Position numbers and translations under genes: made by a program
Assembly (NCBI GenBank): GCA_964618565.1
Contig: CAZUBA010000021.1
Coordinates: 1-34,812, forward strand
DNA: 34,812 bases
From: STC-113 sp964618565
Lineage (GTDB): Bacteria; Patescibacteriota; Gracilibacteria; BD1-5; UBA2023
Direction: 5' to 3'
Notes under the pieces: model-generated
What the model was told of the DNA's origin: nothing
Database searches by the model: none
Seen by the model: the letters and a program-made list of their open reading frames with translations, nothing else
Part shown: positions 20,107 to 30,140 of the stretch, piece by piece
Numbering within the stretch: the stretch's first letter is position 1
How the letters are laid out: each line of letters opens with the position of its first letter

Positions 20107-21207
20107 ATGAAAGTAATTTTAGTAGACATAGTGCCACACTGAACAAAAGAAGAGGAATATGAAGATAGGATGATCGAGCTTGAGAATCTGGTTTCGACAT
20201 ATGGATCGCTTGTTGTACTGAAGAGGCTCCAGAAAAGAAACACTCCAGATTACCATACATTCGTCGGTAGCGGTAAATTGGAAGAAGTCATGCATATCTG
20301 AGATGAAATAGGAGCAGACCTGGTGATTATCTGAAATATCCTCAAGCCTGCACAGATTTACCATATCAATGATATTTTCGAGAAATCAAAGTCAAAATTA
20401 AAGGCTTGGGATAGGGTTGATCTCATATTGAAGATATTTGAGATGAATGCAAATTCCCCAGAAGCCAGGCTGCAGATAGAGTTGGCTGCCATCAAGCATA
20501 TGTGACCGAGGATATTCTGAATGTGATTGGAACTTTCTCGCCAGGGATGAGGATGAAGCTGAGCGATGAGGTGATTGTGAGAGACAAATACGGAGATAAT
20601 GAAACGCCACCTGAGGGAAAACGAGAAAAAAATTCTCGAAAAGCTAGATGTATATGCAAAAACAAGAGCTCAGCACAGGCAATCCAGAAAACGCAAAGAA
20701 CTAAAGACCATCTGAATTGTCGGTTATACGAACGCTTGAAAATCAAGTCTTATGAATGCTCTCACTCATAAATGAGTTTTGGCTGAAAATAAGCTATTTG
20801 CAACCCTCTGAACAAGCGTGGGGAAAATGTACATCGAGACGCCCGATTATAAAGGTAAAGAAGTACTGCTTAATGATACTATCTGATTCATACGCGATTT
20901 ACCGCCTAGTCTTATCAAGGCTTTTTCTTCAACATTGGAAGATAGCATAGAGAGTGACGTCTTGTTGCATGTGATCGACTCTACTGACAGGAAAGTGGCT
21001 GAAAAAATCAAGGTTGTAGAGGATACTTTATCAAAAATCTGAGCCAGCCAACCAAGGATATATGTTTTCAATAAGATTGATATGATTGATGATAAAAAGA
21101 TTAAATCCCTAAAAAAAGAATTCAAGCATCTGAATCCTATTTTCATCAGTGCATTCAATAAAATCTGATTCGAAGAACTGAAGAATAATATTTTAAAATA
21201 TATTTAG
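20107..21207 (+). CDS. hflX: Ribosome-associated GTPase HflX
   Basis: A 366-aa GTPase. The N-terminal HflX domain shows TYGSLVVLKRLQKRNTPDYH, FVGSGKLEEV and DRVDLILKIFEMNANSPEAR. The linker has GPRIFGMGLELSRQGGG and MRGLGETNTEIMKRHLREN, matching the conserved GxGxRGPGE region. The G domain has G1 GYTNAGKSSL near residue 206, NDTIGFIRDLPPSLIKAFSS (G3 region; the usual DT of DTVGFI kept), and NKID (G4). HflX binds the 50S subunit and rescues or splits stalled ribosomes. The P-loop glycine before Lys is a UGA codon. Its TAG stop shares G with the GTG start of the next gene. Confidence 0.95.
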
Positions 21208-21917
21208 TGGAAATTCTGAGAGATTTTATAAAGAAGCATTTTTTGCAGATAATCACTGCGATTTTTTGGGCTTTGATTATTTTCTCATATTTCTATTATA
21301 GGAATGCATATCACTATTCGGATAGTGAGTTAATGAAAAAAGTATATTTTTTGTTGAAAAGGGAGTGAATGTACGGGTGAGTGATTTATGTATCGCTTTA
21401 TATATTGAGAACTTTCATCTTTTTCCCATCATCTATCCTAATCATTCTCTCCCCATCGTTATTCGGGCTCCCTATGGCCTTGTTTTATACCATGCTTTGA
21501 GAAAATCTGAGTTCAGCTTTTGGTTATTATCTCTGAAAATTCTTTTGAAAAAACATCATTTCAGAGACATATCTTGATAAATTCTCATTTTTAAAAAAAA
21601 GCTTCAGAGAAGATTCTTTTGTGACAATTCTGACAGCACGGCTACTATTCATTCCATTTGATCCGCTTAGCTACGTATCCTGATTCTTCAAGGCAAAATT
21701 TGCTGGTTATATCTGGTGAACATTGATATGAACGTTACCTTCGATTCTGATATTCTTGTTTGTGTGAGCATGAATTAAGAACATAGAAACATTCAGTCTT
21801 TCAAATATAGATATTGACCAGAATTTTCTGCTTCTCTCGGTTCTGCTTATCCTCTTGTCATTAATCCTGGTATTCTTTATTAAATATCTCCAAAAAAAGC
21901 ATAAAAAAACTCTCTAG
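21207..21917 (+). CDS. TVP38/TMEM64 (VTT-domain) membrane protein
   Basis: A 236-aa inner-membrane protein. After an N-terminal helix (ITAIFWALIIFSYFYYR) come hydrophobic segments VIYVSLYILRTFIFFPSSIL, SLFGLPMALFYTMLGENLSS and the VTT/SNARE-associated signature (GYYLGKFFGKN, ILTARLLFIPFDPLSYVSGF, with the charged Arg and Asp in the membrane), ending in two more helices. The family is related to DedA and probably handles lipid movement or membrane homeostasis. The start is GTG, overlapping the hflX stop (TAGTG), which indicates translational coupling. The C-terminus overlaps the stem of the terminator at 21903-21933. Confidence 0.88.
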
Positions 21918-21933
21918 AATAGAGAGTTTTTCC
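21903..21933. terminator. Bidirectional terminator closing the hflX unit and the atp locus
   Basis: AAAAACTCTCTAG.ATAGAGAGTTTTT stem-loop with A and T runs on both sides. It overlaps the stop codon of the VTT gene and starts just past the atpC stop at 21935-21937, so it ends transcription from both sides. Confidence 0.8.
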
Positions 21934-21934
21934 T

Positions 21935-22345
21935 TTATCTGATTGCGAGTTGCTCAAGAGCGGATTCTTTCAGGAATTGTGTTTCAAGTTCTATATAATA
22001 ATCCATATTCATATTCTTGTTTTCTTCCCTGTATTTTTCCATTAGTTTCTTCGCTTCATCTTTCTTTCTCTTTATAGCCTCGATGTCCAGTCAAGCTCAG
22101 TCTTCCACCATGTCTGCAACTATGCTGAGTGAGAGTCAATCTGTTTCCAGAACTCATCATCCGATGGCAAAAAGCTCTTCCCTTGAATCATATCTTATTG
22201 TCATTATTCAAGGTTTAAGGGCACTTATAAGGGGTTCATGATTATCGAGGATTGTAATTTCTCATGACTTTGTCGGAATTGTTATAGATTTGAAGTCATC
22301 TATTTCAAGAATCCTTTTTTTTATTGAGGTAAGTGTAAGCTTCAT
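21935..22345 (-). CDS. atpC: ATP synthase F1 epsilon subunit
   Basis: A 136-aa epsilon subunit that couples the rotor and can inhibit ATP hydrolysis. The N-terminal beta-barrel shows KLTLTSIKKRI, SITIPTKSGEITILDNHEPL and SALKPGIMTIRYDSREELFA, followed by IGGGVLETDGLSLSIVADMV (family pattern GGF.ev..n.v.iLad) and a two-helix C-terminal hairpin (KRKKDEAKKLMEKYREEN). It is the last gene of the locus and is separated from atpD by four genes and about 2.1 kb, instead of directly following it. Confidence 0.95.
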
Positions 22346-22413
22346 AATTGTTTAATTTAAAGATATATTTATTCTAAAGTTTTGTCGGTGTAAGAATTTA
22401 TTTTGATAGTGTT

Positions 22414-22800
22414 CTATGTGTTCCAGAGTCTAGATTCCTCATATCATTCTTTTCTTTTGGCGTTGTTCCAGATGAGCATCGCTTCTTCTTTCGTGGCTTT
22501 CTTTCATTCTAGCAGAAATGATTTTCTTTTGATCATTTTGTTATAGATGCTCTCAAAAGCAGCCTCTTTATTTATTTTGCCCTCATCTTCCAATTTATTT
22601 GTCAGAATCAGCAAGTTCCAATATATATCTCATATCTCCTTTTCGAGCTCACTGTAATTCTCCTTGTCATACTCCTCCTTTGCCTCATCAATTTCTCAAA
22701 TAACAAGATCAAAGCTTTCTTCTGATTTCACTCATTCATAATAGGGGTCGAGCTCTCTATTTAACTGTGTCAATTCAATGAGTTTATGCAATGCGGACAT
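22414..22800 (-). CDS. MazG-like nucleotide pyrophosphohydrolase
   Basis: A 128-aa all-helical protein. The metal-binding pattern of all-alpha NTP pyrophosphatases is present: VIGEIDEAKEEYDKENYSEL (E-x-x-E type) and EKEIGDIYWNLLILTNKLED (E-x-x-D type), followed by AFESIYNKMIKRKSFLLEG. These enzymes hydrolyse NTPs to NMP and pyrophosphate and may clean the nucleotide pool or influence alarmone levels. The C-terminus EEAMLIWNNAKRKEG resembles the tail of stand-alone MazG-like proteins. It lies between the 73-aa gene and atpC on the same strand. Confidence 0.85.
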
Positions 22801-22843
22801 AATTGATTATTATCAAATAAAAATAATGGCTAAATGCCGGAGT

Positions 22844-23065
22844 TTATATTTCATACATTTTTATTCTGTCAGGACTTATATTTGTTTGCCCTATATGCGA
22901 CGATTGCATTGAATGCGAAGAATCATCAGAAATATGCAATGCTGAGATATCCTTCATCAAATCTTTATTGCCGTAGGGATTCAGAAAAGGCAGATCAAAT
23001 TGTATATCAAATAATACCGGAACTCTCTTTTTTGTTATACCTGCATCATCGGGGGTGTCAGGCAT
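22844..23065 (-). CDS. Hypothetical protein, 73 aa
   Basis: Unrecognised. Starts MPDTPDDAGITKKRVPVLFD and ends ISPDRIKMYEI before TAA. It has no UGA codons and only three glycines, and is rich in Asp, Ser and His (SDDSSHSMQSSHIG). It follows the ASCH gene by 28 nt on the same strand. The opposite strand also has an open frame here, so the assignment is moderate. Confidence 0.45.
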   Translation of the reverse strand: MPDTPDDAGITKKRVPVLFDIQFDLPFLNPYGNKDLMKDISALHISDDSSHSMQSSHIGQTNISPDRIKMYEI

Positions 23066-23093
23066 CTCTCTATAATCTAGGTCTTCTGTTTCT

Positions 23094-23432
23094 TTACTCT
23101 ACATGTTGAATCTTTTTAAATTTTATGACCTTTAGTTCAGTCTTGGGATTTGCCTCAACATTATAGTATCTTGAGTATGTTTCATACATTTCATCCTCAG
23201 AACTGAACTTCTCATGTCAATCCCAATCAAGTTCGGTCAGATTCTCAAATGTTGTCATATAGGCCGAGACAACCTCGACTCTGGCAAACTCATTCAATAA
23301 GGGTCTGGCATAAAGGATTATTTGATCTCAAACCTTCAAATCCTTATCGTCATTTATTCTCCATGTTATAGTCTTTTCTCAACTCAAAACCATTTCCGGC
23401 AGGGGAGGAGAGAATTTAAGCGTTTTCATCAT
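23094..23432 (-). CDS. ASCH-domain (PUA-like) protein
   Basis: A 112-aa protein. MKTLKFSPPLPEMVLSGEKT followed by ITWRINDDKDLKVGDQI matches the start of ASCH domains (K.....P..I..G.KT.T.R...........GD.i), a PUA-like beta-barrel that binds RNA or nucleotides. The rest, ILYARPLLNEFARVEVVSAY and the short helical FSSEDEMYETYSRYYN, fits the domain end. Two ATGs in tandem are possible starts; I chose the upstream one. Its start is 1 nt from the TAA of the secreted-protein gene, indicating tight cotranslation. Target unknown. Confidence 0.82.
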
Positions 23433-23433
23433 T

Positions 23434-24414
23434 TTATTTTATTGTGATTGTTTTCATTATAAGCTCATTTCACTCCCTATCAAAGTTGTAATTAACATTT
23501 CAAATTCCAGTTGTCGACAGCCATCAAGCTCTTCCTGTTACGTATGATGTCCTCGGTATTATGACTATATCATTATTTGAAGAGTTTTTTACTGGTATGT
23601 CAGCAAGAAATTTCATTTCAGCTGCTGTTCAGGATTTTATGACTTTTTGAATATCATTGAATAGATAGTTACATAATGCAGGATCCGTATCTAACGATTC
23701 GCTGATATCAGGATTAGTGTATTCAGTATTTCAGATAATAATTTTCGAATTTTGCAAACATTTTCAATATGAATCTTTGGTTGAAATGAATAAGTATCTG
23801 TTAATGATTACATAATCATTTTTTTTGCTGACTGAAAGCTTTAAGTTAATAAGTTCACCGTTTTTTGTGCCTCCTGAAATGTTACCGGTTTCTTTATAAT
23901 CGCTTTTTGTTCATATTAAAAGGTTACTTTCCGCATACCCTGAAGGCTGCAAATCTCTATAATATTCATTATTTTCAGATAATTCCGTCCATTCATATTT
24001 ATTAGTCGGGTATTTCTTATTTTTAGTTCAAAATGACAATAATATCCTTGTACGGAATATGGTTTTTAAAAAATCTTTGTCAGATTTTGTCGGAACCATC
24101 TTTGAATTTTTAAGATAATATTCAATTATTTCATTATCAACGGTTTTATTTATGTTTTTAGTTCAATAAGCAACAAAATTAGTATATATTTTCAGATTAT
24201 CATCATCAACCCTATTATGAAAAGTGACCCTTAAGAATTCCTTTATCTTGTCTTCCTTTATCTTATCTTCAGTAGATCAAGAATACTTTATCAGATAATT
24301 CTTATTAGTAAGGCTTTTCATAACAATAAGAGCTTCTAATCTTCAGTTACTTGTAGTTGCAGCATTTGCCGAACCAAAGATCAGGACCAAGACTATAACA
24401 ATAATTTTTTTCAT
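23434..24414 (-). CDS. Secreted hypothetical protein, 326 aa
   Basis: A Sec-type signal peptide opens the protein: MKKIIVIVLVLIFGSANAAT, with probable cleavage after ANA. The mature part is charged, Asn/Lys/Tyr rich and beta-type, with no cysteine pairs except KCLQ and LCNY, and no recognised domain. A helical first third (KIKEDKIKEFLRVTFHNRVD) is followed by repeated KNK, GTKN and GNI segments and a C-terminus ending NYNFDREGNELIMKTITIK. UGA gives several glycines. It sits between atpD and the ASCH gene with 59 nt to atpD. Confidence 0.82.
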
Positions 24415-24473
24415 ATTACATTATTAATTAATGATTATAATCGTATATTAGAAATATAATATTCTGATAAAAA

Positions 24474-25871
24474 TTACACACCAGCCTTTTCTTTCTCATA
24501 AGCTTCTACTACTTCTTCTATCTTACCCTTGTACATGAAGAACTTCTCATTTATATGATCGAATTCACCTGCGGCGATCCTATTGAATCATTTGATGGTA
24601 TCCTCTAGTTTTACATATGAACCTGGAGTTCCTGTAAATTGTTCCGCAACATAGAAAGGCTGAGAGAAGAATCTCTGGATTTTACGTGCACGAGTAACTG
24701 CTAATTTATCTTCTTCTGAAAGCTCATCCATTCATAGGATTGCGATTATATCTTGAAGTTCTTTATATCTCTGTAGGATTTTCTGCACATTTCTGGCAGT
24801 GTTGTAATGTTCGTCTCAGACAACTTTTGGGATAAGTACTGTAGAAGTCGAATCAAGCGGATCAACAGCAGGGTAGATACCTAGTTCGGCAATACCACGA
24901 GCTAGTACGACTGTGGAGTCAAGATGGGCGAAGGTATTCGCTGGAGCCGGATCAGTAAGATCATCAGCTGGCACATATACTGCCTGAACTGAAGTGATAG
25001 AACCATTCTTCGTAGATGCGATTCTTTCTTGCAGGGTACCCATTTCTGTAGCAAGTGTTGGCTGGTATCATACTGCTGATGGAATACGTCCAAGAAGTGC
25101 CGATATCTCAGATCATGCTTGTGTGAAACGGAAGATGTTGTCTACGAATAATAGAACGTCTCTTTTTTCAACATCACGGAAATATTCAGCCATCGTAAGT
25201 CATGTCAATGCGACCCTAGCTCTCGGCCCTGGAGATTCATTCATCTGTCCGTAAACCATGGCAGTCTTATCGATAACTCCTGATTCCTTCATTTCATGGT
25301 AAAGGTCATTTCATTCCCTTGTCCTTTCTCCGACTCAGGCAACTACAGAGTATCAACCGTGCTCAGAAGCTATATTATGGATAAGTTCCTGCATTATTAC
25401 AGTCTTACCGACTCATGCTCATCCGAAAAGTCATACTTTTCAACCCTTAAGCATAGGACAGATAAGGTCGACTACCTTGATTCAGGTTTCAAAAACTTCT
25501 GTTTGAGTAGAAAGATCCTGGAAAGCAGGAGATGATCTATGTATTGGCCAAAGAGTGTCTGTCTTTGGTGCTTCTTTCTCATCTATCGGGTCACCAAGTA
25601 CATTAAACATTCTTCCTAGTACATTCGGTCATACAGGAATGCTTATCGCTTTTCCGGTTGCGACTACTTCAAGTCATCTTTTAAGGCCTTCCACAGGATT
25701 CATGGCGATAGTCCTTACGATACTATCTCATAATTGCTGTTGCACCTCTAGGATTAGTTTCTCTGGAGATCAGATGACTTCTAGTGCATCATAGATGCTA
25801 GGAACTTGCCCATTTTTGAATTCTACGTCAATTACGACTCAGATTATTTTAGTTATTACTCACTTATTCAT
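24474..25871 (-). CDS. atpD: ATP synthase F1 beta subunit
   Basis: A 465-aa catalytic subunit. Signature elements: VVIDVEFKNGQVPSIYDALE, GRMFNVLGDPIDE, P-loop GLFGGAGVGKTVIMQEL near residue 145, VAGVGERTREGNDLYHEM, VALTGLTMAEYFRD, VLLFVDNIFRFTQAGSE, LGRIPSAVGYQPTLATEMG and PADDLTDPAPA. It binds ADP/ATP at the alpha/beta interface. Three glycines of GLFGGAGVGKT are partly UGA. It is preceded by the zinc-ribbon gene and followed by the secreted-protein gene, not by atpC. Confidence 0.98.
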
Positions 25872-25906
25872 AATAATATTAGGTTAAAAAAAATATTTTG
25901 ATTTAA

Positions 25907-26017
25907 TTATTTACTGTCAATTTTCAGAAATTCAACTTCGCCGCAGTCAGGGCATTTCTTTTGTTTGCACCTTGATTCTTTTTCATAAGTGCAGCTTGGG
26001 CATTTCCATATTGTCAT
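25907..26017 (-). CDS. Tiny zinc-ribbon protein, 36 aa
   Basis: Sequence begins MTIWKCPSCTYEKESRCKQK and continues KCPDCGEVEFLKIDSK. Two CxxC knuckles 11 residues apart plus one further Cys form a rubredoxin/zinc-ribbon-like metal site. Length, position 35 nt upstream of atpD and tight spacing to rnhA (23 nt) support a real gene in the operon. No function can be assigned; such micro-ribbons may bind nucleic acid or be partners of larger proteins. Confidence 0.75.
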   Translation of the reverse strand: MTIWKCPSCTYEKESRCKQKKCPDCGEVEFLKIDSK

Positions 26018-26040
26018 AGTTTAATAGTTAGGAATTATTA

Positions 26041-26448
26041 TTATAAATCATTCTTATCCATCGCGATATTGCTTAATCTGTCTGCCTCCTTATTCTGCTC
26101 TCTTCTGATATGAGTCACTGTGAGTTTTCATCACCATTTCAGAAGCATATCTTGGATTTCTTTTTGTATTTCTTTCAATTCCGGGTTCTTTGTTTTGTAT
26201 TCTCATTTAAGTTGTTTCACGATGAGCTCAGAATCCATATATAATTCTATTTCTGTCGCTCAGAGTCCGATTGCTCTCTCTATTCAATTATAAGCCCCCA
26301 AATATTCAGCTTGATTATTTGTTTTGACTCAAAGTGATTTATATCTTTTTTCAACAGGACTTCAGCTTGTATCTGTGATGAATACTCATAATCAGGCGCT
26401 TCAAGGATTTCATCTGGCTCAGCCATCTGTATAAACTCTTAGATTCAT
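26041..26448 (-). CDS. rnhA: Ribonuclease HI
   Basis: A 135-aa RNase H fold enzyme that cuts RNA in RNA-DNA hybrids. The first catalytic Asp lies in YTDGGARGNPGSAGLGVF, the Glu in TNNQAEYLGAYNGIERA, the third acid in IELYMDSELIVKQLKGEYKT and the fourth in REQNKEADRLSNIAMD. The sequence is of the archaeal/bacterial short type (RVT_3/RnhA-like). Glycines of DGGARGNPG include UGA. It overlaps the end of the upstream 72-aa gene by 10 nt. Confidence 0.95.
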
Positions 26449-26657
26449 AAGGCACGCATTGCGTTAGTGGTAATTTCTGCTAATTTCATGAGTCTTACTT
26501 TTGCTTCATTTTCTCTTGCTTCTGATTCCGCTTCAGAAAGCATGGAATCGATTCCTTTATCTGGATTTTTATAATATCATTTATTTATGGTTCATTGATA
26601 CACAGTTCATTCATTTTCAGGATAAATGGTTCAATAATGCGCTTGTCAATTTCTCAT
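26439..26657 (-). CDS. Hypothetical protein, 72 aa
   Basis: Unrecognised. MRNGQAHYGTIYPENEGTVY then QGTINKGYYKNPDKGIDSML, followed by a helical C-terminus SEAESEARENEAKVRLMKLA and EITTNAMRALGI. The first half has an aromatic/Gly pattern and the second is an amphipathic helix. UGA codons give five glycines, so it is visible only in code 25. It starts 1 nt after the stop of the 66-aa gene and its end overlaps the rnhA start, consistent with coupled translation. Confidence 0.72.
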
Positions 26658-26658
26658 A

Positions 26659-26859
26659 TTAATTTCAGGCAAAATAAGTTAAAATTTTGGAAGCCCTGAG
26701 AGAATGTTCATACATCATCCCGGTCAATATAGTTTTTCATTCTTTAATTCTTCTTCTGTTAATGACTCAAAGAAGCCTTCTATTTATGTTTGCTCTCAGA
26801 AACGCAGTTCTACTTATTTTGAGTTTTTTACTTACAATTCCGTTTAATGTATGTCTCAT
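26659..26859 (-). CDS. Small basic protein, 66 aa
   Basis: Unrecognised. MRHTLNGIVSKKLKISRTAF, LRANINRRLLGVINRRRIKE, GKTILTGMMYEHSLRASKIL, TYFAGN. About a quarter of residues are Lys/Arg, recalling small ribosomal or nucleic-acid-binding proteins, but I cannot match a family. Three UGA glycines. It directly precedes the 72-aa gene (1-nt gap), and its 5' side carries the 26-bp inverted repeat also found upstream of atpA. Confidence 0.7.
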
Positions 26860-26864
26860 TATTT

Positions 26865-26890
26865 AACTTATAACTTATAATTTCTAACTT
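26865..26890. repeat. 26-bp inverted repeat, left copy (pairs with 30039-30064)
   Basis: AACTTATAACTTATAATTTC then TAACTT. Its reverse complement occurs at 30039-30064 with one mismatch (25 of 26). The pair encloses atpG, the HD gene and atpA. Both copies are AT-rich and contain internal AACTTATA duplications. Confidence 0.75.
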
Positions 26891-26897
26891 CTAATTC

Positions 26898-27800
26898 TTA
26901 CGAATCTTTCATACTCTCAACTCAGCTGACTATTTCTGAGATTTCCTTAGTAATCGATGCTTGCCTTGCTTTATTATAAGTAAGGGTAAGCTCAAATACT
27001 TTCTTTCATGCTGAATCTTTCGCATTTTTCATCGCTACCATTCGGGAGGCATGTTCTGATGCTTTTGCCTCAAGAAGTATCTCATAGAACATCATATCCA
27101 GTATCATCGGGATAACTTCATTCGCAATCGTTTCTTTGTTTGGCTCTATCTTGTATTCTTTGGATGCTCATCTGTCTTCAGCCTTGACTCATACGATGTT
27201 TTCAAGATAGTCTATTATATCTTCTTTATCTATCGCCAGAAATTGCTTTGCCAATGCTTTTTGGGTAATGGCAGAGTAATAATAGCTATAGATAACGATA
27301 ATCTTATCATATTCTCAGCTTGCGTATTTTGCGACAAGATTTTTGCTGACTAGCTTTGAATCTGATATCTCAATATTGTCTTTTATTGCTTCGCTGTAAT
27401 CTTCGAGAAGATTACCTCATGTTTTTGCAACAAAATCTTGAGATTTCTTTCCCACTGTTATGAAATCGAATTGCTTATCTTTATTCTCCTTGATGTAGGC
27501 AGCAGCTTTTTTGAATACATTGACATTATAACCTCAGCATAGTCATTTGTTTGAAGATATGATGACAATGAGCTCTTTTTTGTTTTTCCTCTTAGGTCCT
27601 GCCAAATAGATCGATTCTTTAAGTGAATCCCCGACTTCTTTCAGGATTTTTATGGCTTCGATAGCAAAAGGACGGCTTGATAAAACCGAATCTTGAGCCT
27701 TCTTCATCTTCACGGTCGATATAAGTTCCATAGCCTTGGTTATCTTAGCAGTGTTCTTTACCGTTTTTATCCTTCATTTGATTTCTTTTCCAGATGCCAT
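26898..27800 (-). CDS. atpG: ATP synthase F1 gamma subunit
   Basis: A 300-aa central-stalk subunit. MASGKEIKGRIKTVKNTAKI, TKAMELISTVKMKKAQ (N-terminal helix that turns inside the alpha3beta3 ring), IISSNKGLCGGYN (family signature), and the C-terminal helix FELTLTYNKARQASITKEIS followed by EIVSGVESM. Length and order of motifs are standard. It is separated from atpA by the HD-domain gene and followed by the 66-aa gene. Confidence 0.96.
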
Positions 27801-27836
27801 ATTAGATAATGTAAATAATATATTTAAATATTTTGC

Positions 27837-28508
27837 TTACCCGTCTCAATTTACCTCTTTTTCCAGCCTTTCTATGAATATTTCATTGAACTCAAGCCTT
27901 TCTTTTGCGATAGCCTTTGCCTCTTCGGTATAAAGGAAATCCATAATGAATTTGTCTTTTGTCTCATACATTAGATGGAAGCTATGCTTTGTCTTGTCTT
28001 GTATCTTTCAATTGATCTTTCCTCACAGATTCTCTTTCGCATATTCTTCGATATCAGCTTTCTTGTATATATTCGCGTTATTCTTTCATATCCAAGAGAA
28101 TGCTCTTGCTATTCATATTGCACCCACTGATTCTATCTTATCGGCATCAAAGACTATCTTTGCTTCAATGGATTCCGGACGGTTTCATGTCCTGTATCTA
28201 TGTGTTACTATGCAATTCTGAATATGCCTTATTTTCTCTTCATCAATTCCAAAGCTTTTAAGTATCGGCTCTGCCATTTTGGAACTCTCTATTGCATGGT
28301 CGGTATTACCTGTTGGGTCATTCATCTCTCTCATTCATCATATATCGTGCAGAAGGCAGGCGATTTTTATCACTTCCAGATCAACATCCTGGTTTTCCGC
28401 AAGTCTGAGAGCCATATTATAGACTCTCATAACATGCTCAAAATTATGGGCAGGGCAATCTGTCAGCTCTTTCTTTGCGATTTCCTTTATTTCTGCAATC
28501 AAATCCAT
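27837..28508 (-). CDS. HD-domain phosphohydrolase (YedJ-like), inside the atp locus
   Basis: A 223-aa HD hydrolase, paralogous to the gene at 10415-11053. Metal ligands: HNFEHVMRVYNMAL (His21/His25), CLLHDIGGM (His54-Asp55), CIVTHRYRTG and KIVFDADKIESVGAIGIARAF. Substrate unknown; the family hydrolyses phosphoester or nucleotide substrates. It sits between atpA and atpG with 10 nt after the atpA stop and 36 nt before the atpG ATG, so it must be transcribed with the ATP synthase. Inside this position no ATP synthase subunit normally occurs. Confidence 0.88.
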
Positions 28509-28518
28509 TTTTGAGAAA

Positions 28519-30024
28519 TTAGTACATATTTACAACCTCTTTGACTAATTCTTTCAATTTTTCAACACTATCATCGCTAAGGGCTTTTTCTTTTTGGATT
28601 GTTTCAAGAAGCTTAGCATCTTTATCCAAGAATGCATATAGGTCTTTTTCGAATCATTTGATTTTCGAAACATCTATCTTGTCTAGATATCAGTTGATTC
28701 ATGCGTAAATCGCACAAACTTGCTTTTCAAATGTGATAGGGGAGTAGATGTCCTGCTTCAGAAGCTCTACCATTCTCTTACCTCTTTCAAGCTGTGATCT
28801 TGTTTCTTCATCGAGATCAGATGCGAATTGTGAGAATGCTTCAAGTTCACGGTATTGTGCAAGAGATAGCTTAAGGCTTCATGCAACTTTCTTCATCGCT
28901 TTTGTCTGAGCGGCTCATCCTACACGAGAAACTGATAATCACACATTGATAGCAGGCTTAACTCATGCATTGAAAAGACTTGTCTCTAGGAATATCTGTC
29001 CGTCTGTGATTGAGATTACATTAGTCGGAACATAAGCTGAAACGTCTCATGCTTGAGTTTCGATGATCGGTAGTGCAGTTATGGATCCGGCTCATAGCGA
29101 ATCATTCAATTTTGCAGATCTTTCAAGAAGTCTTGAGTGTAGGTAGAAAACATCTCATGGGTATGCCTCACGACCTGGCGGGCGCCTAAGGAGCAATGAC
29201 ATTTCACGATAAGCATTCGCGTGCTTTGACAGATCATCATAGATTATTAGAACATGCTCTCATTTGAACATGAAATATTCACCCATTGCGACTCCAGAGA
29301 ATGGAGAAAGCCATTGCATCGCAGCAGGGGCGGATGATCAAGCAGAAACTATTATTGTGTAATCCATAGCTCAAGCTTTTTTAAGCTCTTCAGATATAGC
29401 AACTACTTTTGAGTCTTTCTGTCAGATAGAAACATAGATACATTTAACATCCTTGCCTTTTTGATTCAATATCGTGTCGATTGCAATCTGAGTCTTACCA
29501 GTTTGCCTATCTCAGATGATAAGTTCTCTTTGCCCTCTACCTATCGGCACAAGCGCATCAAGTGCTTTGATACCGGTTTCTAGCGGTTCATGAACTGATT
29601 TACGGCTCATGACTCATGTAGCAACTCTTTCAGTCGGGTAGTATTCTGTAGCTTTGATTTCACCGAGTCAATCGATAGGATTTCCAAGAGCATCAACAAC
29701 ACGACCAAGTAGTCATTCTCATACTGGAACCTCTAGTACCTTACCGGTTTTCTTTGCAATCATTCATTCCCTGATAGTAGAGAATCATGAAAGGATTACG
29801 ATTCAAACGAAGCTCTCTTCTAGATTCAGTGCAACTCACATCGCTCCTGATTCGAACTCGACAAGCTCGTTATATGAAATATCACGCAGTCATACGACTT
29901 TTGCGATTCAGTCTCATAGATAGATAACTTCTCAGAGATTGACTCTTTCCGGATTAATATCGGCTGAGTCAAGACGAGTCTCGATATCTTTTATTATTCC
30001 GTCCAAAACGTTTGTATTAGCCAT
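28519..30024 (-). CDS. atpA: ATP synthase F1 alpha subunit
   Basis: A 501-aa subunit of standard length. NVLDGIIKDIETRL, VIYLGDGIAKVVGLRDI, VPVGEGLLGRVVDALGNPID, PLETGIKALDALVPIGRGQR, P-loop GDRQTGKT, and AYIGSDLS-type helix replaced here by the usual C-terminal bundle ending VEVVNMY. It forms the non-catalytic nucleotide sites with atpD. The inverted repeat at 30039-30064 lies just 5' of its start. Confidence 0.97.
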
Positions 30025-30038
30025 AGTAAGGGAGTTAT

Positions 30039-30064
30039 AAGTTAGAAATTATAAGTTACAAGTT
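30039..30064. repeat. 26-bp inverted repeat, right copy (pairs with 26865-26890)
   Basis: AAGTTAGAAATTATAAGTTA then CAAGTT; reverse complement of 26865-26890 except one base. It lies in the 5' leader of atpA, about 15 nt before the ATG. The neighbouring 30085-30124 can also form a hairpin (TCGAA and ATTAATC arms) between the DUF805-like stop and atpA. Confidence 0.75.
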
Positions 30065-30140
30065 AGTTTGTCATTGTAAGTTAATCGAACCATTAATCTT
30101 GGTTCTTCGGGATTAATACTTCGATAGGCTTATTATGACT

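Noticed and set aside
22834..23109. Plus-strand ORF and a neighbouring plus frame with a cysteine cluster (VCPICDDCIECEE)
   Set aside because: The cysteine frame has no start codon, and the minus-strand 73-aa gene fits the operon direction better; the matter is not fully settled.
26585..26740. 51-aa minus-strand ORF starting MKNYIDRDDVG
   Set aside because: It overlaps the 66- and 72-aa genes in a different frame; those two give a consistent, tightly packed series.
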